Shown piece by piece: positions 51,237 through 60,550 of a stretch of 64,000 nucleotides of DNA. The position numbers were made by a program, and so were the translations under genes. The stretch is from Streptococcus oralis (GTDB taxonomy: Bacteria; Bacillota; Bacilli; Lactobacillales; Streptococcaceae): the NCBI RefSeq assembly GCF_016127915.1, contig NZ_CP066059.1, positions 558,001 through 622,000 on the forward strand. Reading direction: 5' to 3'. Below the pieces are notes generated by a model. It had not been told where the DNA came from, did not search any database, and was given only the letters and a program-made list of their open reading frames with translations. Within the stretch, counting starts at the first letter, position 1. The number at the start of each line of letters is the position of its first letter.

Positions 51237-53456
51237 CTATAACTCCATTAAAAAATCATACATTTCTTGCACTGTCCCCAACGCCATCATTTCTTGATTT
51301 TTTACAGTTTGTTTGAGATTTTGATAAATCTGACTTTCAGCAATTTCCCTTTTCGGCGCTTCTTTATTGACTGTCATGACACCATCTTTAATCGTCACAA
51401 AACCTAGCTCTTCAAAGACTTGGATCATCTTGACCAGCAAGATTTGTTGAATATTGAGATAAGCCGCCAAATCCTTTAGCTTGTAGCGAATATCAAACTC
51501 TGGGAACTGGTAAATGGTCTTGTACAATTTTGCAAACTGTTCTCTAGTTCCATAACCTGTTAGATAGTAAGCCTTGTCAATGTCATTTTTGAAATAGACA
51601 GCTGAGAAATCCTGTTCCTGAAAAATGGTCTTCAGCAAGGTAATATCCTCAGGAATAGTTTTCACAACAACCGCTTCACTATTCGCCAAATCCGGCAATT
51701 CTCCAGAGAAATCCAAAACTGGAACCCCTTCTGGCAAGACTGCATTCTTCCCACGAATGTTAAAGAGTTGAACACCCTCCACACGCGCATCCACCATCAT
51801 CAACTGGAGGGCAGTTTGGCCATTCCATTGATTGACAGACAAGGTAACTGCCAACTCTAGGTTTTTTGTTTGAGCAAACTCTGTCGCCCATCTACCTTGT
51901 CCAAAGGCCACCACTTCAAAACTCGCCTCACCCTTGGAGATCTTTAGTTTGAGGTGGGCATTGCCTGCTCCCATGGTACGAGCACTTTCGACATGAAAAT
52001 CCTTGATATAAAAGACAGGTTTCTGATTATCCATCCCAAAGGGTGCCAAGCGTTCAAAGCTTTTAACCGTTTCCAAGCTAAGAGTCTCCAAATCCAACTC
52101 TTCATCTAGATTTAACTTGTTCTTGCCACTAGCATCTGCACCTTTTTCACGGACATAGTCTTCTAAAACCTGAGATAAATCTGAAAGTTTCTCAACTTCC
52201 AGCGTCATTCCAGCTGCACCAGCATGGCCGCCAAAGGCGATAAAGAGGTCTCGATGGGGATCCAGAGCTTCAAAAATATCGACCGCTTCCACACTACGAG
52301 CACTACCCTTGGCGCGACCTTCTTCTATATTAAGAACGATGACTGTCTGCCCTAGTTCTTCCAACAAACGACCAGCAACGATACCCAGAACGCCAGGATT
52401 CCAGCCTTCCTTGGCCAAAACCTGGACCTTCTTCTCAGGATCCACCATGGTCTTAGCTTCTTCGTAGATTGACTGAACGATTTCCTTGCGCTCTTCGTTT
52501 TTCTGGTGAATCATGAGGGCAATCTCATGAGCTTCCTCGTCGTCAAACCCAGTCAGCAAATCAATGGCAGGATTGGGATCATCCAATCGCCCCAAGGCAT
52601 TTAAACGAGGGGCAATCTGGAAGCCAACCGTTTCTTCCGTTACTTCATTAGCAGCAATCCCAGCCATATCCAGCATTTCTTGTAGACCAATACGCTGAGT
52701 ATGCCCCAGCATCTCCAGACCATATTGGACCAAAATGCGATTCTCATCCGTCAAACTCACCATATCTGCAATGGTTCCGATAGCGACCAAATCGAGTAGC
52801 TCCACTTGCACTTCTTCTAAAAGAGCGCAAGCTAGCTTGAAAGCCACTCCGCATCCGGCCAACTGTTTGAAAGGATAGTCCGCATCTGGATGTTCAGGGT
52901 GAACAATCGCATAGGCATCAGGAAGGGTTTCCGGCATGGAATGGTGGTCAGTCACAATGACATCCACTCCCATAGACTGGGCCAATTCAATGGCCTCGTG
53001 ACCAGCAACTCCATTATCCACTGTCACAATCAAGGAAATTCCCTCTTGCTCGATAAAGTATTTATAGACACTGGCATTGGGACCATAGCCATCGGTAAAA
53101 CGATTGGGTAGGTAAACACGGCACTCGGCGCCAAGCTGTTCTAAACTTTCCTTAATAATAGAAGCCGAAGTCATGCCATCCGCATCGTAGTCTCCATAAA
53201 TGAGAATATTTTCCCCTTCTTCAATGGCCTGACGAATCCGTTCCACTGCCTTATCCATATCATGGAGCAGATAGGGGTCATGTAAATCCTCTAAAGAAGG
53301 TTCTAAAAACTTCTTTAGACTTTCTTCATCCTGAATCCCTCTTTCAAATAATAACCGAGCCACCTCAGGACCCAGTCCAGCCTTCTTGGCTATCTTTGTA
53401 AAATCCGCATCTTCAACCTGTGGGGCAAACTGCCATTCATAAGTAGGTGTTATCAA
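51237..53456 (-). CDS. recJ: Single-stranded-DNA-specific exonuclease RecJ
   Basis: 5'-3' single-strand exonuclease of recombination and base-excision repair. 740 residues with DHH motifs: LIYGDYDADGMTSAS (motif I), IVTVDNGVAGHEAI, VIVTDHHSMPETLP and HPEHPDADYPFKQLAG, plus the DHHA1 motif AFGGHAGAAGMTL, and a C-terminal extension. I place the start at TTG 53456: homologs begin with ITPTYEWQFA, GAGTGGA stands 8 bases upstream, and the -10 TATAAT (53493-53498) lies inside the longer frame, so the first ATG at 53513 would not be transcribed. Confidence 0.93.
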   Translation of the reverse strand: MITPTYEWQFAPQVEDADFTKIAKKAGLGPEVARLLFERGIQDEESLKKFLEPSLEDLHDPYLLHDMDKAVERIRQAIEEGENILIYGDYDADGMTSASIIKESLEQLGAECRVYLPNRFTDGYGPNASVYKYFIEQEGISLIVTVDNGVAGHEAIELAQSMGVDVIVTDHHSMPETLPDAYAIVHPEHPDADYPFKQLAGCGVAFKLACALLEEVQVELLDLVAIGTIADMVSLTDENRILVQYGLEMLGHTQRIGLQEMLDMAGIAANEVTEETVGFQIAPRLNALGRLDDPNPAIDLLTGFDDEEAHEIALMIHQKNEERKEIVQSIYEEAKTMVDPEKKVQVLAKEGWNPGVLGIVAGRLLEELGQTVIVLNIEEGRAKGSARSVEAVDIFEALDPHRDLFIAFGGHAGAAGMTLEVEKLSDLSQVLEDYVREKGADASGKNKLNLDEELDLETLSLETVKSFERLAPFGMDNQKPVFYIKDFHVESARTMGAGNAHLKLKISKGEASFEVVAFGQGRWATEFAQTKNLELAVTLSVNQWNGQTALQLMMVDARVEGVQLFNIRGKNAVLPEGVPVLDFSGELPDLANSEAVVVKTIPEDITLLKTIFQEQDFSAVYFKNDIDKAYYLTGYGTREQFAKLYKTIYQFPEFDIRYKLKDLAAYLNIQQILLVKMIQVFEELGFVTIKDGVMTVNKEAPKREIAESQIYQNLKQTVKNQEMMALGTVQEMYDFLMEL

Positions 53457-53632
53457 AAAGACATCCACTCTTTCTAAGAATTCTATCGTTTCATTATAAC
53501 ATGATTTAGGCATTTTCTCTATTCAGATTGCTTTTTTATAACATTTTAGTGAATTTTTTCAGATATGATTTGACAAGAACATTCTTTTGGTGTAGAATCA
53601 TGTTATAAAATCTAACACAAAGGAGATCTCTC

Positions 53633-54391
53633 ATGACTTTAGTAGAATTTAAAAACGTCGAAAAATATTACGGAGACTATCACGCACTCCGCGACATCAA
53701 TCTCCGTTTTGAAAAAGGACAAGTCGTTGTCCTGCTTGGACCTTCCGGTTCTGGGAAGTCCACTCTTATTCGTACCATCAATGGTTTGGAGGCTGTTGAC
53801 AAAGGAAGTCTCCTAGTAAATGGACACCAAGTAGCAGGTGCCAGTCAGAAAGATTTAGTTCCTCTTCGTAAGGAAGTCGGCATGGTTTTTCAACATTTTA
53901 ACCTTTATCCACACAAAACAGTGTTAGAAAACGTGACACTTGCGCCCGTAAAAGTTCTAGGAATTGATAAAAAAGAAGCTGAAAAAACAGCCCAAAAATA
54001 TCTGGAATTTGTAAATATGTGGGACAAGAAAGATTCCTATCCAGCCATGCTGTCTGGTGGACAAAAACAGCGGATCGCCATCGCTCGTGGTCTTGCCATG
54101 CATCCGGAGCTCCTCCTCTTTGATGAGCCAACATCTGCCCTTGACCCTGAAACCATCGGAGACGTTCTAGCAGTTATGCAAAAATTGGCCCGAGATGGTA
54201 TGAATATGATTGTCGTTACTCACGAAATGGGCTTTGCCCGAGAGGTTGCGGACCGCATTATCTTTATGGCCGACGGAGAGGTTTTGGTAGATACGACAGA
54301 TGTTGATGACTTTTTTGACAAACCAAGCGAACCTCGTGCTCAACAATTCCTCAGCAAAATTATCAACCACGAAAGTGACAAAGTCAAATAA
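53633..54391 (+). CDS. Polar amino acid ABC importer, ATP-binding protein
   Basis: ATPase of a glutamine/polar amino acid uptake system, 252 residues. Walker A LLGPSGSGKSTLIRTINGLE (about residues 33-52), Q-loop MVFQHFNLYP, signature LSGGQKQRIAIARGLA, Walker B LLLFDEPTSALDP, and switch VVTHEMGFA. First gene of a four-gene operon (ATPase, binding protein, two permeases), with AAAGGAG before the ATG. A promoter TATAAA (about 53603) with upstream TTTGGTGTAGAATC resembles those of other peptide/amino acid genes. Confidence 0.95.
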   Translation: MTLVEFKNVEKYYGDYHALRDINLRFEKGQVVVLLGPSGSGKSTLIRTINGLEAVDKGSLLVNGHQVAGASQKDLVPLRKEVGMVFQHFNLYPHKTVLENVTLAPVKVLGIDKKEAEKTAQKYLEFVNMWDKKDSYPAMLSGGQKQRIAIARGLAMHPELLLFDEPTSALDPETIGDVLAVMQKLARDGMNMIVVTHEMGFAREVADRIIFMADGEVLVDTTDVDDFFDKPSEPRAQQFLSKIINHESDKVK

Positions 54392-54401
54392 GGAGGCGCC
54401 T

Positions 54402-55196
54402 ATGAAAAAGAAATTCTTTTTATCAGCATTATTGATTAGCCTTTTCAGCCTTGCTGCTGCCAAACCAGTCCAAGCTGATACTAGCGTCGCAGACATTCAA
54501 AAAAGAGGCGAACTAGTTGTCGGTGTCAAACAAGACGTTCCTAATTTTGGCTACAAGGATCCCAAGACAGGGACTTATTCTGGTATCGAAACGGACCTTG
54601 CCAAGATGATTGCAGACGAACTCAAGGTCAAGATTCGCTACGTTCCTGTTACCGCTCAAACACGTGGACCACTCCTAGACAATGAACAGGTAGACATGGA
54701 TATCGCAACCTTTACCATCACAGATGAACGTAAAAAATTATACAACTTCACCAGTCCCTACTATACGGACGCTTCTGGATTTTTGGTCAATAAATCCGCC
54801 AACATCAAAAGCATTGAGGACCTAAACGGCAAAACCATTGGGGTTGCCCAAGGTTCCATCACCCAACGCCTGATTACTGAACTGGGTAAAAAGAAAGGTC
54901 TGAAGTTTAAATTCGTAGAACTTGGTTCCTATCCAGAATTGATTACTTCCCTTCACGCTCACCGTATTGATGCCTTTTCCGTTGACCGCTCTATCCTCTC
55001 TGGCTACATTAGTAAACGGACAGAACTACTAGATGATAGTTTCAAGCCATCTGACTACGGTATTGTTACCAAGAAATCAAACACCGAGCTCAACGATTAT
55101 CTTGATAGCTTGGTCACTAAATGGACCAAGGACGGTAGTTTGCAGAAACTTTATGACCGTTACAAGCTCAAACCATCTAGCCATACTGCAGATTAA
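54402..55196 (+). CDS. Polar amino acid ABC importer, substrate-binding protein
   Basis: Type-2 periplasmic-binding-fold receptor, 264 residues from MKKKFFLSALLISLFSLAAA. The signal peptide ends AAAKPVQA/DTS and has no lipobox cysteine, which is unusual for a Gram-positive binding protein. The SBP_bac_3 core is clear: GELVVGVKQDVPNFGYKD, GIETDLAKMIADEL and DMDIATFTITDERKKLYNF. It lies 10 bases after the ATPase gene with an AGGAGG site. The ligand is probably a polar amino acid. Confidence 0.93.
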   Translation: MKKKFFLSALLISLFSLAAAKPVQADTSVADIQKRGELVVGVKQDVPNFGYKDPKTGTYSGIETDLAKMIADELKVKIRYVPVTAQTRGPLLDNEQVDMDIATFTITDERKKLYNFTSPYYTDASGFLVNKSANIKSIEDLNGKTIGVAQGSITQRLITELGKKKGLKFKFVELGSYPELITSLHAHRIDAFSVDRSILSGYISKRTELLDDSFKPSDYGIVTKKSNTELNDYLDSLVTKWTKDGSLQKLYDRYKLKPSSHTAD

Positions 55197-55208
55197 GGAG
55201 GACACCCC

Positions 55209-55886
55209 ATGACAGATTTATCATCTTGGACAGCCTATTTTCAGGATTTTGGACAATTTTTCAATGGTTTCCTCTTCACCCTTGCCCTAGCAATCGGATC
55301 CTTTATCCTCGCCATGGTTTTAGGCATCTTCTTTGGAGCCATGTCAACTAGCAAGCGCCCATTCTTGCGTGTTTTGGCTCGTATCTTTGTCGAATTTTAC
55401 CAAAATACTCCCCTCTTGGTGCAGTTTGTCATCGTCTTTTATGGTTTGCCTCTTATCAGTGAACACACCATCATGATTCCGATTTATTGGACAGCTGTAC
55501 TTTGTGTGGGACTCTATCACGGCGCTTATATTGCTGAGGTTATTCATTCAGGGATTCAGTCTATTCCTAGCGGTCAGATGGAGGCCGCCTTGTCGCAAGG
55601 TTTTACCTATATCAGTGCCATGCGCTTGATTATCTTGCCTCAGGCCTTCCGTATCATTCTCCCTCCATTGACCAACCAAATTGTTAACCTCATCAAGAAC
55701 ACCTCTACAGTTGCCATCATCTCTGGAGTGGACTTGATGTTTGTGACTAAATCTTGGTCTGCTCTCAACGGAAACTACATCCCAGCCTTTCTAGGCGCTG
55801 CTCTTCTCTACTTTGCTCTATGCTTCCCTGTTGCCCAGTTTGGTCGCAAGATGGAGCAAGCCAACAAAAAAGCCTATTCACTTTAG
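55209..55886 (+). CDS. Polar amino acid ABC importer, permease 1
   Basis: 225-residue inner-membrane permease of the HisM/GlnP type with five or six helices; EFYQNTPLLVQFVIVFYGLP and the EAA loop GQMEAALSQGFTYISAMRLI are conserved. Coupled 12 bases after the binding-protein gene and 9 bases before permease 2. Confidence 0.94.
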   Translation: MTDLSSWTAYFQDFGQFFNGFLFTLALAIGSFILAMVLGIFFGAMSTSKRPFLRVLARIFVEFYQNTPLLVQFVIVFYGLPLISEHTIMIPIYWTAVLCVGLYHGAYIAEVIHSGIQSIPSGQMEAALSQGFTYISAMRLIILPQAFRIILPPLTNQIVNLIKNTSTVAIISGVDLMFVTKSWSALNGNYIPAFLGAALLYFALCFPVAQFGRKMEQANKKAYSL

Positions 55887-55895
55887 GAGGTTACT

Positions 55896-56555
55896 ATGGA
55901 ATCTATTTTAGAAGTTTTGACCCCAGATAACCTAGTCTTTATCTTTAAAGGATTTGGCTTAACCCTTTACATCTCTTTGATTGCTATCATTCTCTCTACC
56001 CTTATCGGAACTGTGCTAGCTGTTATGAGAAATGGGAAAAATCCTGTTTTACGGATCATCTCCAGCATTTATATCGAGTTTGTACGTAACGTTCCCAACC
56101 TCCTCTGGATTTTCACCATCTTTTTGGTGTTTAAGATGAAGTCCACACCAGCTGGTATTACTGCCTTTACCCTCTTTACCTCAGCAGCCCTGGCTGAGAT
56201 TATCCGAGGTGGTCTTAATGCTGTGGACAAGGGTCAGTACGAAGCAGGAATGTCGCAAGGATTCACTTCTGCGCAAATCCTCTACTATATCATTCTCCCA
56301 CAAGCGATCCGCAAAATGCTGCCAGCTATCATTTCACAATTTGTAACTGTGATCAAGGATACCAGTCTTCTCTACTCTGTTATCGCCCTACAAGAACTCT
56401 TTGGCGCTAGCCAAATTCTCATGGGACGCTATTTCGAACCAGAGCAGGTCTTCAGTCTTTATATCCTGATTGCCTTGATTTACTTTATCTTTAACTTTGC
56501 TATTTCTAGCCTGTCTCACAAGCTAGCAAAACGTTGGCAACAAGCCGCAGAATAA
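55896..56555 (+). CDS. Polar amino acid ABC importer, permease 2
   Basis: 219 residues; second permease with EFVRNVPNLLWIFTIFLVFK and the EAA loop GQYEAGMSQGFTSAQILYYI, pairing with permease 1 as the transmembrane heterodimer. Last gene of the operon; a terminator follows after 8 bases. Confidence 0.94.
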   Translation: MESILEVLTPDNLVFIFKGFGLTLYISLIAIILSTLIGTVLAVMRNGKNPVLRIISSIYIEFVRNVPNLLWIFTIFLVFKMKSTPAGITAFTLFTSAALAEIIRGGLNAVDKGQYEAGMSQGFTSAQILYYIILPQAIRKMLPAIISQFVTVIKDTSLLYSVIALQELFGASQILMGRYFEPEQVFSLYILIALIYFIFNFAISSLSHKLAKRWQQAAE

Positions 56556-56562
56556 AAAAAAG

Positions 56563-56596
56563 AAATGTGAACTCAAAACAAGGGTTCACATTTTTT
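56563..56596 (+). terminator. Terminator of the amino acid importer operon
   Basis: AAATGTGAAC/GTTCACATTT stem with an 11-base loop and T run. Confidence 0.9.
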
Positions 56597-56686
56597 GCTA
56601 TAAATGAAAAAGAGTAACTCAATGCTATGCAAACGTTTTACTTTTTGGTAAAATGACTTTAAAACCATAAAGCAAGGAGAAAAATC

Positions 56687-57469
56687 ATGATCCACGAACT
56701 TTGCAAAGAATTCTCTCAACTGGAACAAGTAGAAGCTATCGCTCTTGGTGGCTCTCGTGCAGGACAAAACTATGATCAAAATTCTGACTATGACGTTTAT
56801 GTCTATCTCAACTCTTCTATTGATGAGGCGACTCGCCTCAAAATTTTGAGTAAATACTGCTCCTATATGGAAATTGGAAACCAGTTTTGGGAGTTAGAGG
56901 ACGACTGTGTACTAAACAACGGTATCGAAATCGAGTTGATTTATCGTTCGCTGGAGTCGTTTGAACAAGAATTGAACTCAACCGTTTTTCAACACAAAGC
57001 TCAAAACGCTTATACAACCTGTATGTGGCATAATCTACTCCACAGCAAGATTCTATACGATCCGAATGGACACTATGCTTCGCTCCAAAGAACTTACCAG
57101 ATTCCCTATCCACAGGAACTTAAAAAACAGATCATTGAAAGGCAACTCCTTTTGCTAGAACAAGCCATGCCTGCCTTCTCTCACCAAATAGAAAAAGCTA
57201 TCAAACGCCAAGATCTTCTCAGTATGAATCATCGTACAAGTGAATTCTTTGCTTCCTACTTTGACTTGTTATTTGCACTCAATGAGCAAACCCATCCTGG
57301 TGAAAAACGAATGTTGGAGTACGCAAAGACCAATTGTACTCTCCTCCCTAAACAATTTGAAAAAACTATTCGCAAATATTTCCAACTACTCTATCAACCA
57401 CAACAAGGAGAACAAGCGATCGTAACCTTGCAAACTATCCTGAAGGAACTAAAAGCCATTTTGCCATAG
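56687..57469 (+). CDS. Nucleotidyltransferase / DUF4037 domain protein
   Basis: 260 residues: N-terminal NTase fold with ALGGSRAGQNYDQNSDYDVY (about residues 18-37; GS and DxD), a third acidic strand NGIEIELIYRS, and a helical DUF4037-type C-terminal half. No HEPN partner is next to it. Possible substrates are a small molecule or RNA; unknown. AAGGAG precedes the ATG. It has its own terminator. Confidence 0.85.
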   Translation: MIHELCKEFSQLEQVEAIALGGSRAGQNYDQNSDYDVYVYLNSSIDEATRLKILSKYCSYMEIGNQFWELEDDCVLNNGIEIELIYRSLESFEQELNSTVFQHKAQNAYTTCMWHNLLHSKILYDPNGHYASLQRTYQIPYPQELKKQIIERQLLLLEQAMPAFSHQIEKAIKRQDLLSMNHRTSEFFASYFDLLFALNEQTHPGEKRMLEYAKTNCTLLPKQFEKTIRKYFQLLYQPQQGEQAIVTLQTILKELKAILP

Positions 57470-57478
57470 ACCAAAAAG

Positions 57479-57513
57479 AAAATGTGAACCTCTGTTGCTG
57501 TTCACATTTTTAT
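57479..57513 (+). terminator. Terminator of the DUF4037 NTase gene
   Basis: AAAATGTGAAC/GTTCACATTTT stem; the same stem sequence as the preceding operon terminator, with a different loop. Confidence 0.85.
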
Positions 57514-57755
57514 TTGTTGTTGACTGTAAAATTCTAGTCTACTCATATTCAGTTGCCTATTTTTGACTCTCTCTGAAAATCTGCAACTAGGTTAGAAATT
57601 GTTCAATTGATTGACGAGCAATCATGAAGCCGTTCCAAAAAACGCACTCACAATCACTTACCCGGCTCTTTCATTACTAGTGACAATTTTTCCCTTAGGG
57701 TTACTACAAGATTTTTTAGAGATTCTAACAAGAATTACAATATGAATTTTACATA
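57514..57755. other. Intergenic region, nothing recognised
   Basis: About 240 bp between convergent genes, no frame or repeat recognised. No clear terminator hairpin for the ydcF-type gene is visible here. Confidence 0.4.
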
Positions 57756-58778
57756 TTACCATAGAACACCTCTATAGGAGAAAATCAGAGCTAAAATTAA
57801 TAAAATATAGAATGCGATAAAAAGCCATCTCATCTTCACACATAGAGCAATATATTCTCTGATAAAGGCCGATGGGATATAGTAGGCGGCTGTACGGCAA
57901 CCAAGGCCATCTCCCTTCATCCCAATACGGCGAGCATAGGTACTGGTACGAAAAACATGGTAATCATTGGTCACAAAGAGAAAACGTGGACTAGCCACCA
58001 GCTTCTCACCCATTTCTTTTGAGAAGAGAAGATTCTCATAGGTCGTCGTTGAGCCTTCCTCTATGAGAATCGCTTCTCTCGGAACATCCGTCTCTTCCAA
58101 CAAATAATTACAAATCGCCTGAGCTTCGGATATCTTTTCATCTCCACCTTGACCACCACTTGCGATGATTTTAACATTGGGATTAAGAGACTGGCGATAG
58201 GCTTCTACTGCCTTATCAATGCGACTCTTTAGTAAGGGAGTCACTTTTTCTCCATTCAACAAGCCTGCTCCGTGAATGATGATAAAATCATAATATTTTT
58301 TCTTAGGAATAAAAAGATACAGGATAGAATAAAGCAGAAATCCTGCAAAGGCAAAACCAAAAATCAAATACGAATAAATCAAAAAGAAAAAGATAATATT
58401 CACTAGATGATTGGTGTAAAACAAGCCCTTGGTATCGCCCACTCGAATCGCCATGATTACAAAAAAGAATAGAATCACGCAACCTAATCCTAGAGACAAA
58501 TAATTCGCCTTGGATTTCCCCTCTTTCTTCAATAACACAAATCCGTTATAAATAAGGAAAAAGCCACTTAGAAAAACTAAAAAAGGGAGCAAGAGAAAAA
58601 TCACTGCAAAGAAAATCATGTGCAATTCTTCTTGCCCAGCCTCATAAAAAAGATTGGCAATAGACAGGTAAGAAAAGAGCAGAGATAAAAGCAAAAGAGC
58701 CGGATTCCAGAGACTGCGATTATCCCTAAAAAATGAAATCAGAAAAAGTAGGATAAAAAATCCTGTGATAAAGTACAT
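57756..58778 (-). CDS. YdcF/ElyC-family membrane protein (DUF218)
   Basis: 340 residues: about four N-terminal membrane helices, then the DUF218 domain (about residues 165-310) with DFIIIHGAGLLNGEKVTPLL, IIASGGQGGDEKISEAQAIC and LFVTNDYHVFRTSTYARRIG, and a final helix. Relatives (SanA, YdcF, ElyC) affect envelope integrity at the outer face. No partner is apparent. It follows the Rrf2 gene by 67 bp on the same strand. Confidence 0.88.
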   Translation of the reverse strand: MYFITGFFILLFLISFFRDNRSLWNPALLLLSLLFSYLSIANLFYEAGQEELHMIFFAVIFLLLPFLVFLSGFFLIYNGFVLLKKEGKSKANYLSLGLGCVILFFFVIMAIRVGDTKGLFYTNHLVNIIFFFLIYSYLIFGFAFAGFLLYSILYLFIPKKKYYDFIIIHGAGLLNGEKVTPLLKSRIDKAVEAYRQSLNPNVKIIASGGQGGDEKISEAQAICNYLLEETDVPREAILIEEGSTTTYENLLFSKEMGEKLVASPRFLFVTNDYHVFRTSTYARRIGMKGDGLGCRTAAYYIPSAFIREYIALCVKMRWLFIAFYILLILALIFSYRGVLW

Positions 58779-58845
58779 AGTCTCCTCCTTTGATGACTAC
58801 ATTGTACCATAATTATAGCAATAGAAAAAGAGAACCTTAGTCCTC

Positions 58846-59283
58846 TCACTTAGACAGTTTATTCTGAGCATCGGCTACAACCTGAGCCAGACTTGTCTGA
58901 CGCAGTTGGTTTTCCATAGCTGCTTGAACATCGAACAGCTTTTGGTCCAAAACTGCATGGATATTCGCACCAATTGGGCAATTAGGATTTGGATTGTCAT
59001 GGAAACTAAAGAGCTTACCAGATTTTCCTAAACACTCCACAGCTTGGTAGACATCCAACAAACTGATCTCTTGAAGGTCTTTTATTATCTCAGTTCCTCC
59101 CGTACCACGAACAACTGAAATCAATCCAGCTTTTTTGAGTTGCGATAAAGTCTTACGGATAATGACTGGATTGACTCCGACACTAGCCGCAAGAAAATCA
59201 CTGGTTACCTTGCTGTCTGTTTCCTGCATTGCAATAATAATCATCATATGAGTCGCAATTGTAAATCGACTTGAAATTTGCAT
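58846..59283 (-). CDS. Rrf2-family transcriptional regulator
   Basis: 145-residue winged-helix regulator (MQISSRFTIATHMMIIIAMQ with the recognition helix NPVIIRKTLSQLKKAGLISV, and RGTGGTEII wing). Only one cysteine is present (NPNCPIG, about residue 100), so the three-Cys iron-sulfur cluster of IscR/NsrR is absent; it fits the YwnA/CymR-like group. The promoter overlaps a palindrome (59320-59339) that may be its own operator. Possible targets are itself and the ydcF-type gene. Confidence 0.88.
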   Translation of the reverse strand: MQISSRFTIATHMMIIIAMQETDSKVTSDFLAASVGVNPVIIRKTLSQLKKAGLISVVRGTGGTEIIKDLQEISLLDVYQAVECLGKSGKLFSFHDNPNPNCPIGANIHAVLDQKLFDVQAAMENQLRQTSLAQVVADAQNKLSK

Positions 59284-59319
59284 CTTCTTCTCCTTTCACT
59301 GATATTTTATTCATCTTTT

Positions 59320-59339
59320 CCCGTATAAACATTATACCG
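59320..59339 (-). promoter_or_regulatory. Rrf2 promoter with palindromic operator candidate
   Basis: CGGTATAA-TGT-TTATACGGG palindrome (one mismatch in the outer half sites) contains the TATAAT -10 (59331-59336) of the Rrf2 gene. Overlap with the -10 suggests autorepression. Confidence 0.5.
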
Positions 59340-59448
59340 TTTTTGGTTTTCCTGTCAAATATTATAGACTGATTATCTTCTCCATGCAAAAAGTCCTGTA
59401 TCCCTCTTGGCAACCAGAACGGCGGAAGAAATACAAAGACTTATTTTT

Positions 59449-60390
59449 TTATGCAATTTTACGAACAATCCCTTTTGTTTTATGACTTGACCAGACTGAG
59501 CTGATAGACACACCAGCACCAACTAAGGTAAACACAGCTAACATAGCTAGATTATAAAAATAGTTATCTGGGAAATCACCGCTAAAGATTAATTCATTCA
59601 CCACTCGGAAAGCAAAGGCAAACTCAACCCCTAGTTTGGCAACGACTTCCATCGCCAAGTCAATTTGATTTACTAGAAAGACAGTAATCACCATCCAAAT
59701 AGAGGAAATCACAATCCCCTTTCGAGATACCTTTCTTCCAAGGATTTCATATCCTTTAATGGTACAAATCCCCAGAACAATACCCGCTACCATAGCTACA
59801 TAACCTAGACGCGCAATAAATAGGGCAACTGCTCCACCAATCAAGGCTCCTAGCAAGGCACCAACTGCTCCAAGAAGAACGTTTTCCTTCTGATTTTGAT
59901 AAGAATCCACCTCAATCTGAAGATTGCTCTTCAGCAATTGATAACTTTCCTCATTGATAAGAAAAATTGAATCACCTAATTGATAGAGACCAACGGGGCC
60001 CTCCTGACCGCTATAGGCACAGACTTGGACGAAATGATGGGTTTCAAGGAAGGCAACGAGGTCTGTTATGAGCGTCTGTAGCTTTTCAATTGTTTTTGAT
60101 TTGCGCATTGCACCTTTTACGACAAAAGAAACAAGGTACTGATTGATAGACAAGGTCGACAAGTTTGGAAGAGATTCACTCTTGAATTCATCCCAAACCA
60201 ATTCGTTTTCTTCTGAATCCGCAGGATTGCCATTCAAACTCACACTGACACAAAGTCGAAATTGATTTTTCACGTCAGTTTCTTGCAGGAAAAGTAAATA
60301 ACCTGACTGCGTGCCATAAATACTACGTGAATCTTCGTCAAATTGCAAGCCCAACTCCGAGGCAATAGCGTGTAACTCTTCTGGTTTCAT
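59449..60390 (-). CDS. Unknown membrane protein
   Basis: 313 residues from MKPEELHAIASELGLQFDED; GAGGAGA lies upstream of this ATG. The first half is soluble, the C-terminal half has four or five transmembrane helices with Gly-rich LLGAVGALLGALIGGAVALF and YVAMVAGIVLGICTIKGYEI. Family not recognised. An N-terminal domain over a Gly-rich membrane bundle could be a sensor or channel-like protein; no conclusion possible. Confidence 0.75.
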   Translation of the reverse strand: MKPEELHAIASELGLQFDEDSRSIYGTQSGYLLFLQETDVKNQFRLCVSVSLNGNPADSEENELVWDEFKSESLPNLSTLSINQYLVSFVVKGAMRKSKTIEKLQTLITDLVAFLETHHFVQVCAYSGQEGPVGLYQLGDSIFLINEESYQLLKSNLQIEVDSYQNQKENVLLGAVGALLGALIGGAVALFIARLGYVAMVAGIVLGICTIKGYEILGRKVSRKGIVISSIWMVITVFLVNQIDLAMEVVAKLGVEFAFAFRVVNELIFSGDFPDNYFYNLAMLAVFTLVGAGVSISSVWSSHKTKGIVRKIA

Positions 60391-60550
60391 TATCTGTCTC
60401 CTCTTATTTTGAATATCAATTAGTATGAGATTCAAATTAGTTTTATTCCGTTATTCTAACATAAATTTGAGAAGCCGTCAATTCGTATCCAGTTCGACTT
60501 ATCGCGACACAGCAGTCACTAGACTATCTGATTTCTAGCTAGAAGTCCTC

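Noticed and set aside
19304..57469. HEPN-MNT toxin-antitoxin pair made of the HEPN-like protein and one of the nucleotidyltransferases
   Set aside because: The two NTase genes are 16 kb or more from the HEPN-like gene and much larger than minimal MNT antitoxins, so no pairing is supported.
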